DNA of 6,203 nt from Selenomonadaceae bacterium (GTDB taxonomy: Bacteria; Bacillota; Negativicutes; Selenomonadales; Selenomonadaceae), in assembly GCA_016286075.1 (NCBI GenBank), contig JAEERZ010000136.1, positions 1 through 6,203 of the forward strand, written 5' to 3'. The notes under the pieces are model-generated. The model did not search any database. It was not told the DNA's origin and saw only the letters and a list, made by a program, of their open reading frames with translations. Position numbers and translations under genes: made by a program. Position 1 is the first letter of the stretch; each line of letters starts with the position of its first letter. This document shows positions 1 to 6,040 of this stretch, piece after piece.

Positions 1-215
1 ATGAGCGGGCTCGCAGCCACAATCTCGCCCACGGACGCCGCATGCACCCAGATGCAATTTTTCTTCGCGACTTTTTCCAAAGCCTCTTCGGGAATGAACC
101 CAAGGCTTTGACGGATCCGCTCGATGAAGCCTCTCTCGCGAATGGCGCGCACCATGAAAACAGGAATGATGAGCAACACCACAATAATTGCCGCGATATC
201 GTATAAAAATTGCAT
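1..215 (-). CDS. waaA: 3-deoxy-D-manno-octulosonic acid (Kdo) transferase, N-terminal part
   Basis: This is the first 71 codons of a gene that continues past the left edge. The family moves Kdo from CMP-Kdo to the lipid A precursor at the cytoplasmic face of the inner membrane. The protein starts with a hydrophobic segment (about residues 5-22) that fits the usual N-terminal membrane anchor. A basic stretch follows (RAIRERGFIERIRQSLGF), and then WVHAASVGEIVAASPL at residues 56-71. That HxxSxGE block is the family hallmark, and Glu64 corresponds to the catalytic base known from WaaA structures. The ATG at 215-213 is preceded by AAGGGGAAG at suitable distance, which supports this start. It lies 63 bases behind msbA on the same strand with no terminator between, so it is probably the third gene of an lpxB-msbA-waaA transcript. 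Whether it adds one or more Kdo residues cannot be told from this fragment. Confidence 0.9.
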   Translation of the reverse strand, partial: MQFLYDIAAIIVVLLIIPVFMVRAIRERGFIERIRQSLGFIPEEALEKVAKKNCIWVHAASVGEIVAASPL

Positions 216-278
216 TGCGCTTCCCCTTTTTAAATAGAGTGGAGTGTGGAGAGTGAAAAGTGGATTGACCTTGGAGTT
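216..278 (-). other. msbA-waaA linker with CACT/CCACT-rich stretch
   Basis: This 63-base gap holds a short pyrimidine-rich run on the minus strand (about 240-265) in which CACT or CCACT recurs irregularly. The waaA Shine-Dalgarno follows. I see no hairpin or T tract that would end transcription and no clear promoter, so read-through from msbA into waaA is likely. Confidence 0.4.
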
Positions 279-2003
279 TTACGTTTTTCCATACTGTATT
301 TGATATAAACTTGCATATAACCCGCCTGCCGCCAGCAGTTCCTCATGGGTGCCCTGCTCGCGGATCTTGCCGCCGTCCAGCACGTAGATCCTGTCGGCAC
401 CAATGATCGTCGAAAGCCGATGAGCAATCACGAAGGACGTGCGACCGACCATCAGGCGGTCGAGAGCCGCCTGGACAATCTTTTCGCTCTCAGTGTCGAG
501 AGCGCTGGTGGCCTCGTCAAGAATCAATATTTTCGGGTCTTTCAATATCGCCCGGGCAATCGCGATCCGCTGCCGCTGCCCGCCGGAAAGCGTCGCGCCT
601 CGCTCGCCGATCTCCGTGTCGTAACCCTCTGGCAGCGCCATGATAAAATCGTGGGCGTTGGCATCCTTTGCCGCCGCTTCGATCTCCGCATCGGTAGCGT
701 CGAGCCGCCCGTAGCGGATATTTTCGCGCACCGTGGCCGAGAACAACACCGTTTCCTGCGGCACAAGACCGATCTGCGTTCGCAGCGAATCCGTCGTCAC
801 GTCCCGCACGTCGTGCCCGTCTATGGTAATCGAACCGCCGGTCACGTCGTAAAATCTCGGAATCAGGTTCGCCACCGTAGATTTTCCTGCGCCGGAGGGG
901 CCGACGAAGGCAATCATCTGCCCCGGCTCTGCCGCCAGCGTCACGCCCGTCAAGGCCGGCACATCCTCCCGATAAGAGAAATCCACGTTGGAAAAAGCGA
1001 CCCGCCCTTCCACCGGGGGCAAAAGCTTCGCGTCAGGCGCGCTGGTCACCGTCTCCTCCGTGTCGAGCAGCGCGAACACGCGGTCCGCGCCGGCCATCGC
1101 CTTTTGAATCTGCGCATAAATACGCGACAATCGCTTGACCGGGTTGGCGAGATTCACCGCGTAAGTCAGGAACGCCACCAGCGTGCCCGCCGTGATAACG
1201 CCGTCCACGACCTCTTTGCCGCCGAACCAGATAATCACCGTCACAGCGAGGGCCGCGAGAAATTCCACCGTCGGCGTCAAGAGACTCGACAGCTGTGCGT
1301 CCTTCATCTGGGCGCGGAAATTCAGCTCGTTCTGCTCGTGGAAACGGTCGATCTCGAAATCCTCCCGCACGAAAGACTTTACCACGCGTTCCGACGAAAT
1401 ACTCTCCTGCATCAGTGCCGTAATATCAGACATGCGAGCCTGGATTACCGAACCGGCCCAGCGAACCTTTCTTCCGAAGAAGTCCATCGCCAGTCCGACC
1501 AGCGGCACCGTGACCAGCGTCAGAATGCTGAGCTTCCAGTCCAGCAGCACCATCATGACCAGCGATCCGAAAAAAATCGCGCTTTCCGTCAACGCCTCTA
1601 CCATGCGTTCCACTAACGCGCTTTGAAGCGCCGCCACATCGTTAGAGATATAACTCATGATCTCGCCCGTCTGATGACGGTCGAAAAACGAAATCGGCAT
1701 ACGCTGGAGCTTCCGGAACAACACGTCCCGTACGTCGACAATCACGCGCTGCCCGATATACGAGACGAGGTATCCCTGCCCGTAGTAAAAAATCCCGCGC
1801 ACGAAGAAGATCACGACGATGCCGACGCAAATCAAATTCAGCATTTCCATATCGCGGGCCGCCAGCACCTTGTCAATCATATCCTTGATGACCCAAGGCA
1901 GGTACAGGTTGGCCGCGGCGGCGACGACAATGCAGACGAAAGCCTCCGCCAACCGTTTTTTGTACGGCCCGATATAGGCGAGCAGGCGCAAATAACTCTT
2001 CAT
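279..2003 (-). CDS. msbA: MsbA-type lipid A/LPS export ABC transporter (fused permease-ATPase)
   Basis: This 574-residue half-transporter has the usual length for MsbA. As a homodimer in the inner membrane it would flip Kdo-lipid A from the cytoplasmic to the periplasmic leaflet using ATP. An exporter-type membrane domain fills about residues 1-310, with hydrophobic segments near 18-38, 55-75, 140-175 and 245-290. It includes the conserved PISFFDRHQTGEIMSYISND block (103-122). The ATPase domain has a complete motif set: Walker A GPSGAGKST (368-376), Q-loop Gln416, signature LSGGQ (472-476), Walker B ILILDE (492-497), D-loop SALD (500-503) and H-loop His528. The start ATG overlaps the lpxB stop (ATGA), with GGGGAGG 5 bases upstream, so the two are probably translationally coupled. 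Sequence alone does not separate MsbA from other multidrug exporters of this family. The position between lpxB and waaA makes lipid A the likely substrate. Confidence 0.93.
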   Translation of the reverse strand: MKSYLRLLAYIGPYKKRLAEAFVCIVVAAAANLYLPWVIKDMIDKVLAARDMEMLNLICVGIVVIFFVRGIFYYGQGYLVSYIGQRVIVDVRDVLFRKLQRMPISFFDRHQTGEIMSYISNDVAALQSALVERMVEALTESAIFFGSLVMMVLLDWKLSILTLVTVPLVGLAMDFFGRKVRWAGSVIQARMSDITALMQESISSERVVKSFVREDFEIDRFHEQNELNFRAQMKDAQLSSLLTPTVEFLAALAVTVIIWFGGKEVVDGVITAGTLVAFLTYAVNLANPVKRLSRIYAQIQKAMAGADRVFALLDTEETVTSAPDAKLLPPVEGRVAFSNVDFSYREDVPALTGVTLAAEPGQMIAFVGPSGAGKSTVANLIPRFYDVTGGSITIDGHDVRDVTTDSLRTQIGLVPQETVLFSATVRENIRYGRLDATDAEIEAAAKDANAHDFIMALPEGYDTEIGERGATLSGGQRQRIAIARAILKDPKILILDEATSALDTESEKIVQAALDRLMVGRTSFVIAHRLSTIIGADRIYVLDGGKIREQGTHEELLAAGGLYASLYQIQYGKT

Positions 2004-3139
2004 GCCGTCCTCCCCGAGGCCGCGTCAACGATGCGACGAGCCACGCGCTCCGAAGCGCCCGGAGGCCCCAGCTTCTCGCAGGCGGCTGTCAACTTCTTTC
2101 GTACCGATTCCCGATAACCCGGCTCCGCCCAAAAACGGCACGCTTCTTCAAAAATTCGGTCGGGATTCGCCTCGTCCTGCAAAAGTTCCGGCTGGGCCAT
2201 CTCGTCCAAAAGGATATTCGGCAGACTGAAATACTTGACGTTCACCAAAAGCCGCCCGAAGAAATAGGAAACCGGCGAAAGACGATACAGCACGATGCAG
2301 GGCAACCCTAAAAGCGCAGCCTCCATGACCACCGTCCCCGAAGTCGCCAGCGCGAAACGCGCAATTCTCATCAAATCATATGTGTGCTCATGGGTAAAGA
2401 CAACCTCCACACCCGCTTCCGCGGCCATGCGTTCCATCCGCGCCTGATCCATGCCTTGCGCCACCGGAAGATAGAAAACCGTCTCCGGCTTTTCGTCTTT
2501 TATCCGCCGCGCGCCCTGGAGCATCGTCGGAAACACCAGCGATATTTCCTGTTTTCGGCTTCCCGGCATCAAAAGCACCGGATACGCGCCCGAGGGCACA
2601 CCGAAAAAAGCCCGCGCTTCCTCTTCCGTCATCAACGGCTTCACCGTATCGACGAGAGGATTTCCGACAAAGGAAATATTCGCCCCGGCCGCCTCGTACA
2701 CAGGCAATTCAAAAGGAAAAATCGCTACAAACTCGTCTGCAAGCTTCGCGCAGTTCTTCGCGCGGCCCTTGCGCCACGCCCAAGCCGACGGCGGGATATA
2801 GGAAAACACGCGGACGCCGAGCGCCTTCGCCCGCTTCGCCAGCCGCCAGTTGAAATCGGGATAGTCGATCAGCACGAGCAAATCGGGCTTCTCTCTCTTC
2901 ATCGCATCAGTCAGAAGATTCAGCAGCGAAAGGATTCGGGAAAGATTCAGCAGAACCTCCCAAACGCCCATGACGCTGTATGCCGCGCAATCTGCGACAA
3001 GCCGAACGCCCGCCGCTTCCATCTGCGCGCCGCCGAAACCGAAAAGCTCCGCCTCCGGCGCCAGCCGCCGCACTCCTTCTGCGAGCCGTGCGCCATGAAG
3101 ATCGCCCGACGCCTCCCCGGCGGAAAACATAATCTTCAA
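2000..3139 (-). CDS. lpxB: Lipid-A-disaccharide synthase
   Basis: LpxB (379 residues, the normal family length) condenses UDP-2,3-diacylglucosamine with lipid X to give lipid A disaccharide 1-phosphate and UDP. It is a peripheral inner-membrane GT-B glycosyltransferase. Family blocks appear in order: AGEASGDLHGA (7-17), FGFGGAQMEAAG (33-44), IDYPDFNWRLAK (91-102), YIPPSAWAWRKGR (114-126), FVGNPLVD (157-164), MPGSRKQEI (191-199) and the sugar-nucleotide region ATSGTVVMEAALLGLP (265-280). Asp95 in PDFN matches the catalytic aspartate (Asp98 in E. coli). I choose the TTG at 3139-3137 as start because GGGAGGAGG lies 7 bases before it; the in-frame ATG at 3130 would leave a gap of about 16 bases. 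The gene follows its own promoter (3175-3204) and overlaps msbA by 4 bases. It is the first gene of the LPS transcript seen here. Confidence 0.95.
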   Translation of the reverse strand: MKIMFSAGEASGDLHGARLAEGVRRLAPEAELFGFGGAQMEAAGVRLVADCAAYSVMGVWEVLLNLSRILSLLNLLTDAMKREKPDLLVLIDYPDFNWRLAKRAKALGVRVFSYIPPSAWAWRKGRAKNCAKLADEFVAIFPFELPVYEAAGANISFVGNPLVDTVKPLMTEEEARAFFGVPSGAYPVLLMPGSRKQEISLVFPTMLQGARRIKDEKPETVFYLPVAQGMDQARMERMAAEAGVEVVFTHEHTYDLMRIARFALATSGTVVMEAALLGLPCIVLYRLSPVSYFFGRLLVNVKYFSLPNILLDEMAQPELLQDEANPDRIFEEACRFWAEPGYRESVRKKLTAACEKLGPPGASERVARRIVDAASGRTA

Positions 3140-3174
3140 CGGCGCGCCTCCTCCCGAAAACTTCTAATCATTTT

Positions 3175-3204
3175 ATTTTAGCATAAAACCCGCATTTGCT
3201 TCAA
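3175..3204 (-). promoter_or_regulatory. Putative sigma-A promoter of lpxB-msbA-waaA
   Basis: On the minus strand TTGAAG (3204-3199) is followed, after 18 bases, by TAAAAT (3180-3175). A TGC directly precedes TAAAAT, giving an extended -10 that can offset the weaker -35. The predicted start of transcription is about 30 bases upstream of the lpxB TTG, which leaves room for the GGGAGGAGG ribosome site. No other equally good match lies between the rubrerythrin terminator and lpxB. This is a pattern match only. Confidence 0.6.
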
Positions 3205-3216
3205 TACAAACTATAG

Positions 3217-3234
3217 GAAAAGCATACGCTTTTC
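3217..3234. repeat. Inverted repeat upstream of the lpxB promoter
   Basis: GAAAAGC and GCTTTTC form a perfect 7 bp inverted repeat around a 4-base centre (ATAC). It ends 12 bases upstream of the lpxB -35 hexamer. It could be a regulator-binding dyad or a minor secondary stop for rubrerythrin transcripts, but the stem is short and mostly A/T. Confidence 0.4.
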
Positions 3235-3329
3235 AAATGAAAAAAGCGGGAAGCGGGCAGAAATTTCCTTGTCGAAGGGTCTTGATTTCCTATACTCTCT
3301 ACATATTTGCGCATAAGATTCATTTTGGA

Positions 3330-3362
3330 AAAATACGAAGAGGAGGGCACTGCCCTCCCCTT
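3330..3362 (-). terminator. Rho-independent terminator of rubrerythrin
   Basis: On the minus strand, 17 bases after the rubrerythrin stop, AAGGGGAGGGC (3362-3352) pairs with GCCCTCCTCTT (3348-3338) across a 3-base loop. This gives an 11 bp stem with one G-U pair. CGTATTTTT follows directly. The strong G/C core plus the T run fits intrinsic termination and separates rubrerythrin from lpxB. Confidence 0.75.
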
Positions 3363-3379
3363 TGACCATTCATTCTTGC

Positions 3380-3913
3380 TCAATAATTTTTCGCAACCTG
3401 CTGGAAATACGCCTTCGGGTGCTCGCAGACCGGACACTTCTCCGGAGCCTCTTTTGCCTCGCAGACGTAACCGCAGTTCAGGCACTGCCAAATAATCTTC
3501 TCGCTCTTCTTGAAGACCTTGTCCTGCTCCATATTCGCCAACAGCAGATTATAGCGCGTCTCATGCTCTTTCTCGATCTCGGCGACCTTCTCAAACAGCT
3601 TCGCGATTTTCGTGAATCCTTCTTCTTTTGCAACCTTGGCGAACTCGGGATACATGCTCGTCCATTCGTCGTGCTCGCCCGCCGCAGCCGCCTTGAGGTT
3701 CGCCGCGGTATCGCCGATGCCCTCGACGAGCTTGAACCAGATTTTCGCGTGCTCCTTCTCGTTGCCCGCCGTCTCCTCGAAAATCCTTGAAATTTGCTCA
3801 TAGCCGTCTTTCTTCGCCTTCGAGGCATAATAGGTGTACTTGTTGCGCGCTTGGGATTCTCCGGCAAACGCCGCCCAGAGATTCTTTTCGGTTTTCGAGC
3901 CTTTCAGTTCCAT
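3380..3913 (-). CDS. rbr: Rubrerythrin (diiron peroxidase with rubredoxin domain)
   Basis: Rubrerythrin reduces hydrogen peroxide to water in the cytoplasm of anaerobes, taking electrons through its rubredoxin-type iron site. The 177-residue protein begins with a ferritin-like four-helix domain (about 1-135). Its carboxylate and histidine ligands align with the Desulfovibrio protein: Glu19 (in FAGESQARNKY), Glu52 and His55 (NEKEH), Glu80 and Glu83 (GEHDE), Glu114 and His117 (EKEH). The C-terminal domain has the FeS4 cysteines Cys144/Cys147 and Cys160/Cys163 in CLNCGY and CPVC. It is slightly shorter than the 191-residue Desulfovibrio protein, mainly in the loop between helices 2 and 3. The ATG at 3913 has AAAGGAG 6 bases upstream; an upstream in-frame ATG would add an unconserved MFLFRRGPERERKENH tail read through a leader hairpin, so I reject it. 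It appears monocistronic, with its own promoter and terminator. Confidence 0.96.
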   Translation of the reverse strand: MELKGSKTEKNLWAAFAGESQARNKYTYYASKAKKDGYEQISRIFEETAGNEKEHAKIWFKLVEGIGDTAANLKAAAAGEHDEWTSMYPEFAKVAKEEGFTKIAKLFEKVAEIEKEHETRYNLLLANMEQDKVFKKSEKIIWQCLNCGYVCEAKEAPEKCPVCEHPKAYFQQVAKNY

Positions 3914-3933
3914 ATGGTTCTCCTTTCTCTCCC

Positions 3934-3953
3934 GTTCCGGCCCACGCCGGAAC
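3934..3953 (-). promoter_or_regulatory. Perfect stem-loop in the rubrerythrin leader
   Basis: GTTCCGGC and GCCGGAAC form a perfect 8 bp inverted repeat around a 4-base loop (GTGG on the minus strand). It sits between the promoter and the ribosome site, 12 bases 5' of AAAGGAG. There is no T run after it, so it is not an ordinary terminator. It could stabilise the 5' end of the mRNA, act on translation, or be a DNA operator just downstream of the transcription start. The sequence does not decide between these. Confidence 0.6.
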
Positions 3954-3972
3954 AAAAACACTTCATGAATAT

Positions 3973-4001
3973 ATTATAAGAAAATTCCGTCTGCCTGACA
4001 A
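3973..4001 (-). promoter_or_regulatory. Strong sigma-A promoter of rubrerythrin
   Basis: On the minus strand TTGTCA (4001-3996) and a perfect TATAAT (3978-3973) are spaced by exactly 17 bases. This is the best promoter match in the window. The expected start near 3966 gives a leader of about 50 bases holding the 3934-3953 stem-loop. TTATAAT, identical to one half of the PerR box consensus, overlaps the -10, but the second half-site is poor. Confidence 0.8.
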
Positions 4002-4109
4002 GCGAATTTTACTTTGAAAACTCAGTGAAACGAGCCCGACGAGTACACTCCAAAACAAAATTTTGCACGAAGTTTCTTTTGCAATTTTTTCTCCATTTGG
4101 CGCGTCGTA
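4002..4109. other. Divergent intergenic region between rubrerythrin and the charged repeat protein gene
   Basis: This A/T-rich stretch separates two divergent promoters. It holds a 10-base palindrome CAAAATTTTG (4056-4065) and two copies of TTTTGCA (4062-4068 and 4078-4084 approximately). I see no gene or RNA here. The palindrome and repeats could be regulator sites, but nothing identifies a regulator. Confidence 0.35.
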
Positions 4110-4118
4110 TGATATAAT
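4110..4118 (+). promoter_or_regulatory. Extended -10 promoter of the charged repeat protein gene
   Basis: TGATATAAT is a perfect extended -10 (TG, one base, TATAAT). No good -35 lies at the right distance (the sequence there is TCTCCA), which is acceptable for extended -10 promoters. The predicted start near 4125 gives a leader of about 29 bases that includes the AAGGAAG ribosome site. Confidence 0.65.
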
Positions 4119-4153
4119 AACGGCAGATATTTTAAAAAAGGAAGTGGTTTTCA

Positions 4154-4678
4154 ATGAAATTGGCAAAGAAATGGAATCGCCGGATTTTCGCCGCCGTACT
4201 GGGCGCAGTCGTCGCCGGTGCGCCGCTTCTCGCGGTTCAAGCGGCAGACCCCACGTTCTCCCAAAACGGGGAACGATACGATGTACGCCGGGGCATGTAC
4301 GAGAAGGAAGGCGGCAGCGACGAGCACGTCCGTCTTGGCAAGTACGCCGACGAGAAGCATCAGGAGGCGCGCCACGAGGAACGCCGTGAGGATCTCGAAA
4401 AACGCCAGGCAGAAGAACGCAAGGAATTCGAGAAACATCAGGCCGAGGAACGCAAGGAATTCGAAAAGAGCGAACATCCCGAAGAAGCCAAAAACGAAGC
4501 GAAGCACGAAGAGCACAACAAGGGAAGCGAAGCGCATCAGGACGGCCCCCGCGAATATAAATACGACGTGCGCCGCGGCATGTATGAACAAGAGGGCGGC
4601 AGCGACACGCAGGTACGGCGCGGCATGTACGAGCAACCCGACGCGAACGGCGAACCGCATCACTCGCTGACCAGATAA
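4154..4678 (+). CDS. Exported, highly charged coiled-coil protein with terminal VRRGMYE repeats, function unknown
   Basis: I do not recognise this 174-residue protein. It starts with a clear signal peptide: basic MKLAKKWNRR, a hydrophobic core (11-27), and a likely cut after VQA (28-30). The mature part is almost all polar. Residues 42-64 and 137-160 are near copies of one module, YDVRRGMYE(K/Q)EGGSD followed by a second VR(R/L)G(M/K)Y motif 15 residues on. Between them (about 66-125) lies a Glu/Lys/Arg/His-rich segment that should be a long helix or coiled coil. It contains an 11-residue unit repeated in tandem (83-93 and 94-104). There are no cysteines and about ten histidines in the mature part. 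AAGGAAG lies 9 bases before the ATG at 4154. The gene stands alone, with an extended -10 promoter and a terminator, on the strand opposite all its neighbours. A periplasmic structural or ligand-binding role is possible, but nothing shows which. Confidence 0.85.
   Translation: MKLAKKWNRRIFAAVLGAVVAGAPLLAVQAADPTFSQNGERYDVRRGMYEKEGGSDEHVRLGKYADEKHQEARHEERREDLEKRQAEERKEFEKHQAEERKEFEKSEHPEEAKNEAKHEEHNKGSEAHQDGPREYKYDVRRGMYEQEGGSDTQVRRGMYEQPDANGEPHHSLTR
4400..4465 (+). repeat. 33-base tandem duplication inside the charged repeat protein
   Basis: Bases 4400-4432 and 4433-4465 encode K-R/H-QAEERKEFE twice in a row. They share the block GAACGCAAGGAATTCGA exactly, and most differences elsewhere are synonymous. 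A degenerate third copy (EERREDLEK, residues 75-83) precedes them. The 11-residue period matches a hendecad coiled coil. Confidence 0.8.
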
Positions 4679-4689
4679 ATACAGCTATC

Positions 4690-4730
4690 AAAAAACTCCG
4701 TTCGGAATTATATCCGAGCGGAGTTTTTGT
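4690..4730. terminator. Bidirectional rho-independent terminator
   Basis: AAAAACTCCG (4691-4700) pairs with CGGAGTTTTT (4719-4728). A U-G pair (4701/4718) then joins it to TCGGA/TCCGA (4702-4706/4713-4717), with a 6-base loop ATTATA. The A run on the left and T run on the right make it work from either side. It lies 11 bases after the plus-strand stop at 4678 and 10 bases past the end of the minus-strand gene at 4741. Confidence 0.88.
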
Positions 4731-4740
4731 TGCTTTGACG

Positions 4741-6021
4741 TCAAAAATTTCCGATGACCCGCAGCCATTTGTCGTTCTTGTCAATGATATATTCAAGGCT
4801 CAGGAAATCGTGCAGTCGGTAACGGAGTGCACCCTCCCCGCACTGATCCGTCCAGCGGTATTCGTAGCGCAGCATCCACTTTCGGCCGAGTTCCTGCTCT
4901 CCGCCGAGAATCATCTTTTCCCCCCGCATATCGTAGCGAGTGATAAGCCGCGTAGTGTCCGTCAAATGGCGGGTATAGCCGACTGCCCAAGTCCAGTGCA
5001 AATCCTGCGGCACGACGTCCGTCTGCACGAAAAGTTCGTCCCGGGGCGATAATCGCTTGCCCGCATGGAACCGGAACATCGTGTAGTTCCCATCCGAATC
5101 CTTATGGGAAATATCTGCCCAGCCTTCAAGGCGGATCAGGTATTCCTTTGTGTCGGAACGGCTCATGACGGACATATCCCGGCCCGGGCGCATGGTAACC
5201 TTCGTATGAAGACCCAGCGCACGAAAATCCGACTGCTTGTCCAGCGACGCGGCGAACATTTCGTTAAACTCCGCCTCATGCCGTTCGACAAAGGCCACCG
5301 GTACGCCAATCAGCATATTGACGTTTTCCTGCATGATATTTCGATGCCCGAGCAGTGTGAAATTCGGGATAGAGTCGCTGCGCATGCTGAGGTCGACGGT
5401 TCGCACTACCGGCAGCTTCGGATAGACGGTCAGCGCCACTTTCGCCTCCACCCCCGGCTCCACATCGAAATCCGCACGGAATTCCGGCAAATGCGCCTCC
5501 ATGTATTCCTGAAGGCTCCGCTTCAAAACGCCGTTGGTCCAGTCGCTGGCCGCCACGGGAAGCCCCTGCATGCCCGCCCCGAAAACGCTGCCCACGTCCG
5601 CCAAATCCCGACGCGCCATTTCCTCAACTATGGGCGGCATTCCTTCCACGGTTACGTCTACGCGAACAGCGCCGATGACGTCCGCCCAAGGCACGAGCCG
5701 GATCTCCACCAAGGAATTTTCTCCGGGCGTCAACGATACGCTCTCCACGGAATATCCGACGAGAACCTTGTCGAACACTTCGTGGATAACGGCTTCCTGC
5801 TGCGCCCGGGACGCCTCCACGTCAGCAACCCGCCGTCCCGTCAGCAGTTGAGCGCCGATGGCAGAAACCGTCGTCTCCATACGTCGCCGCACCAACGCCG
5901 GAATCGGGGTAACGGCGTCTATTTTCGCCGTCACTTCATCCACCATACCCGCAGCCTGCGCGTCTGGCTCGCCAACCAGCAACGCCCCCACAGTGAAAAA
6001 TGCGGCGATTGCCCGCCGCAT
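4741..6021 (-). CDS. Putative outer-membrane beta-barrel protein with POTRA-like periplasmic region, unnamed
   Basis: I do not recognise a named family for this 426-residue protein. A signal peptide is clear: MRR, hydrophobic AIAAFFTVGALLVG (4-17), and a likely cut after AQA (21-23). Residues 24-90 look helical. Residues 90-285 alternate short strands and amphipathic helices in a way that recalls POTRA domains. From about 293 to the end there are roughly ten amphipathic strands rich in Trp, Tyr and Arg, ending in LRVIGNF. Leu420, Val422, Gly424 and Phe426 give the alternating, Phe-terminated beta-signal of outer-membrane barrels. I choose the ATG at 6021 because AGAGGG lies 5 bases before it and it begins the signal peptide; an ATG at 6039, one base after the upstream stop, is the alternative (432 residues). 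It follows the Omp85 gene directly, so a joint transcript and a joint role in outer-membrane assembly are likely but unproven. Confidence 0.8.
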   Translation of the reverse strand: MRRAIAAFFTVGALLVGEPDAQAAGMVDEVTAKIDAVTPIPALVRRRMETTVSAIGAQLLTGRRVADVEASRAQQEAVIHEVFDKVLVGYSVESVSLTPGENSLVEIRLVPWADVIGAVRVDVTVEGMPPIVEEMARRDLADVGSVFGAGMQGLPVAASDWTNGVLKRSLQEYMEAHLPEFRADFDVEPGVEAKVALTVYPKLPVVRTVDLSMRSDSIPNFTLLGHRNIMQENVNMLIGVPVAFVERHEAEFNEMFAASLDKQSDFRALGLHTKVTMRPGRDMSVMSRSDTKEYLIRLEGWADISHKDSDGNYTMFRFHAGKRLSPRDELFVQTDVVPQDLHWTWAVGYTRHLTDTTRLITRYDMRGEKMILGGEQELGRKWMLRYEYRWTDQCGEGALRYRLHDFLSLEYIIDKNDKWLRVIGNF

Positions 6022-6040
6022 TTTTTCCCTCTGAATCATA

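Noticed and set aside
345..1616. Open frame of 423 codons on the plus strand, antisense to msbA
   Set aside because: The minus strand has a complete MsbA with all ATPase motifs. The antisense product is Arg/His-rich with no domain, a usual shadow of G/C-biased codons.
2384..3181. Open frame of 265 codons on the plus strand, antisense to lpxB
   Set aside because: It is a shadow of lpxB; the product is basic and low in complexity, with no recognisable motif.
3338..3362. G-rich hairpin considered as a plus-strand or riboswitch element
   Set aside because: Its place directly after the rubrerythrin stop, with a T run on the minus strand, is explained by ordinary termination.
3201..3491. Minus-strand frame of 96 codons over the rubrerythrin end and the lpxB upstream region
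   Set aside because: It overlaps the rubredoxin domain in another frame and reads through the terminator hairpin.
4151..4663. Very hydrophobic minus-strand frame of 170 codons that resembles a membrane protein
   Set aside because: It is the direct complement of Glu/Lys/His codons, which read as Phe/Leu/Val/Met on the other strand. It has no independent start signals.
3963..4796. Open frame of 277 codons on the minus strand across the charged repeat gene
   Set aside because: It runs through a promoter region and the bidirectional terminator and is rich in Arg and Cys. The plus-strand frame has a signal peptide, promoter, ribosome site and repeats.
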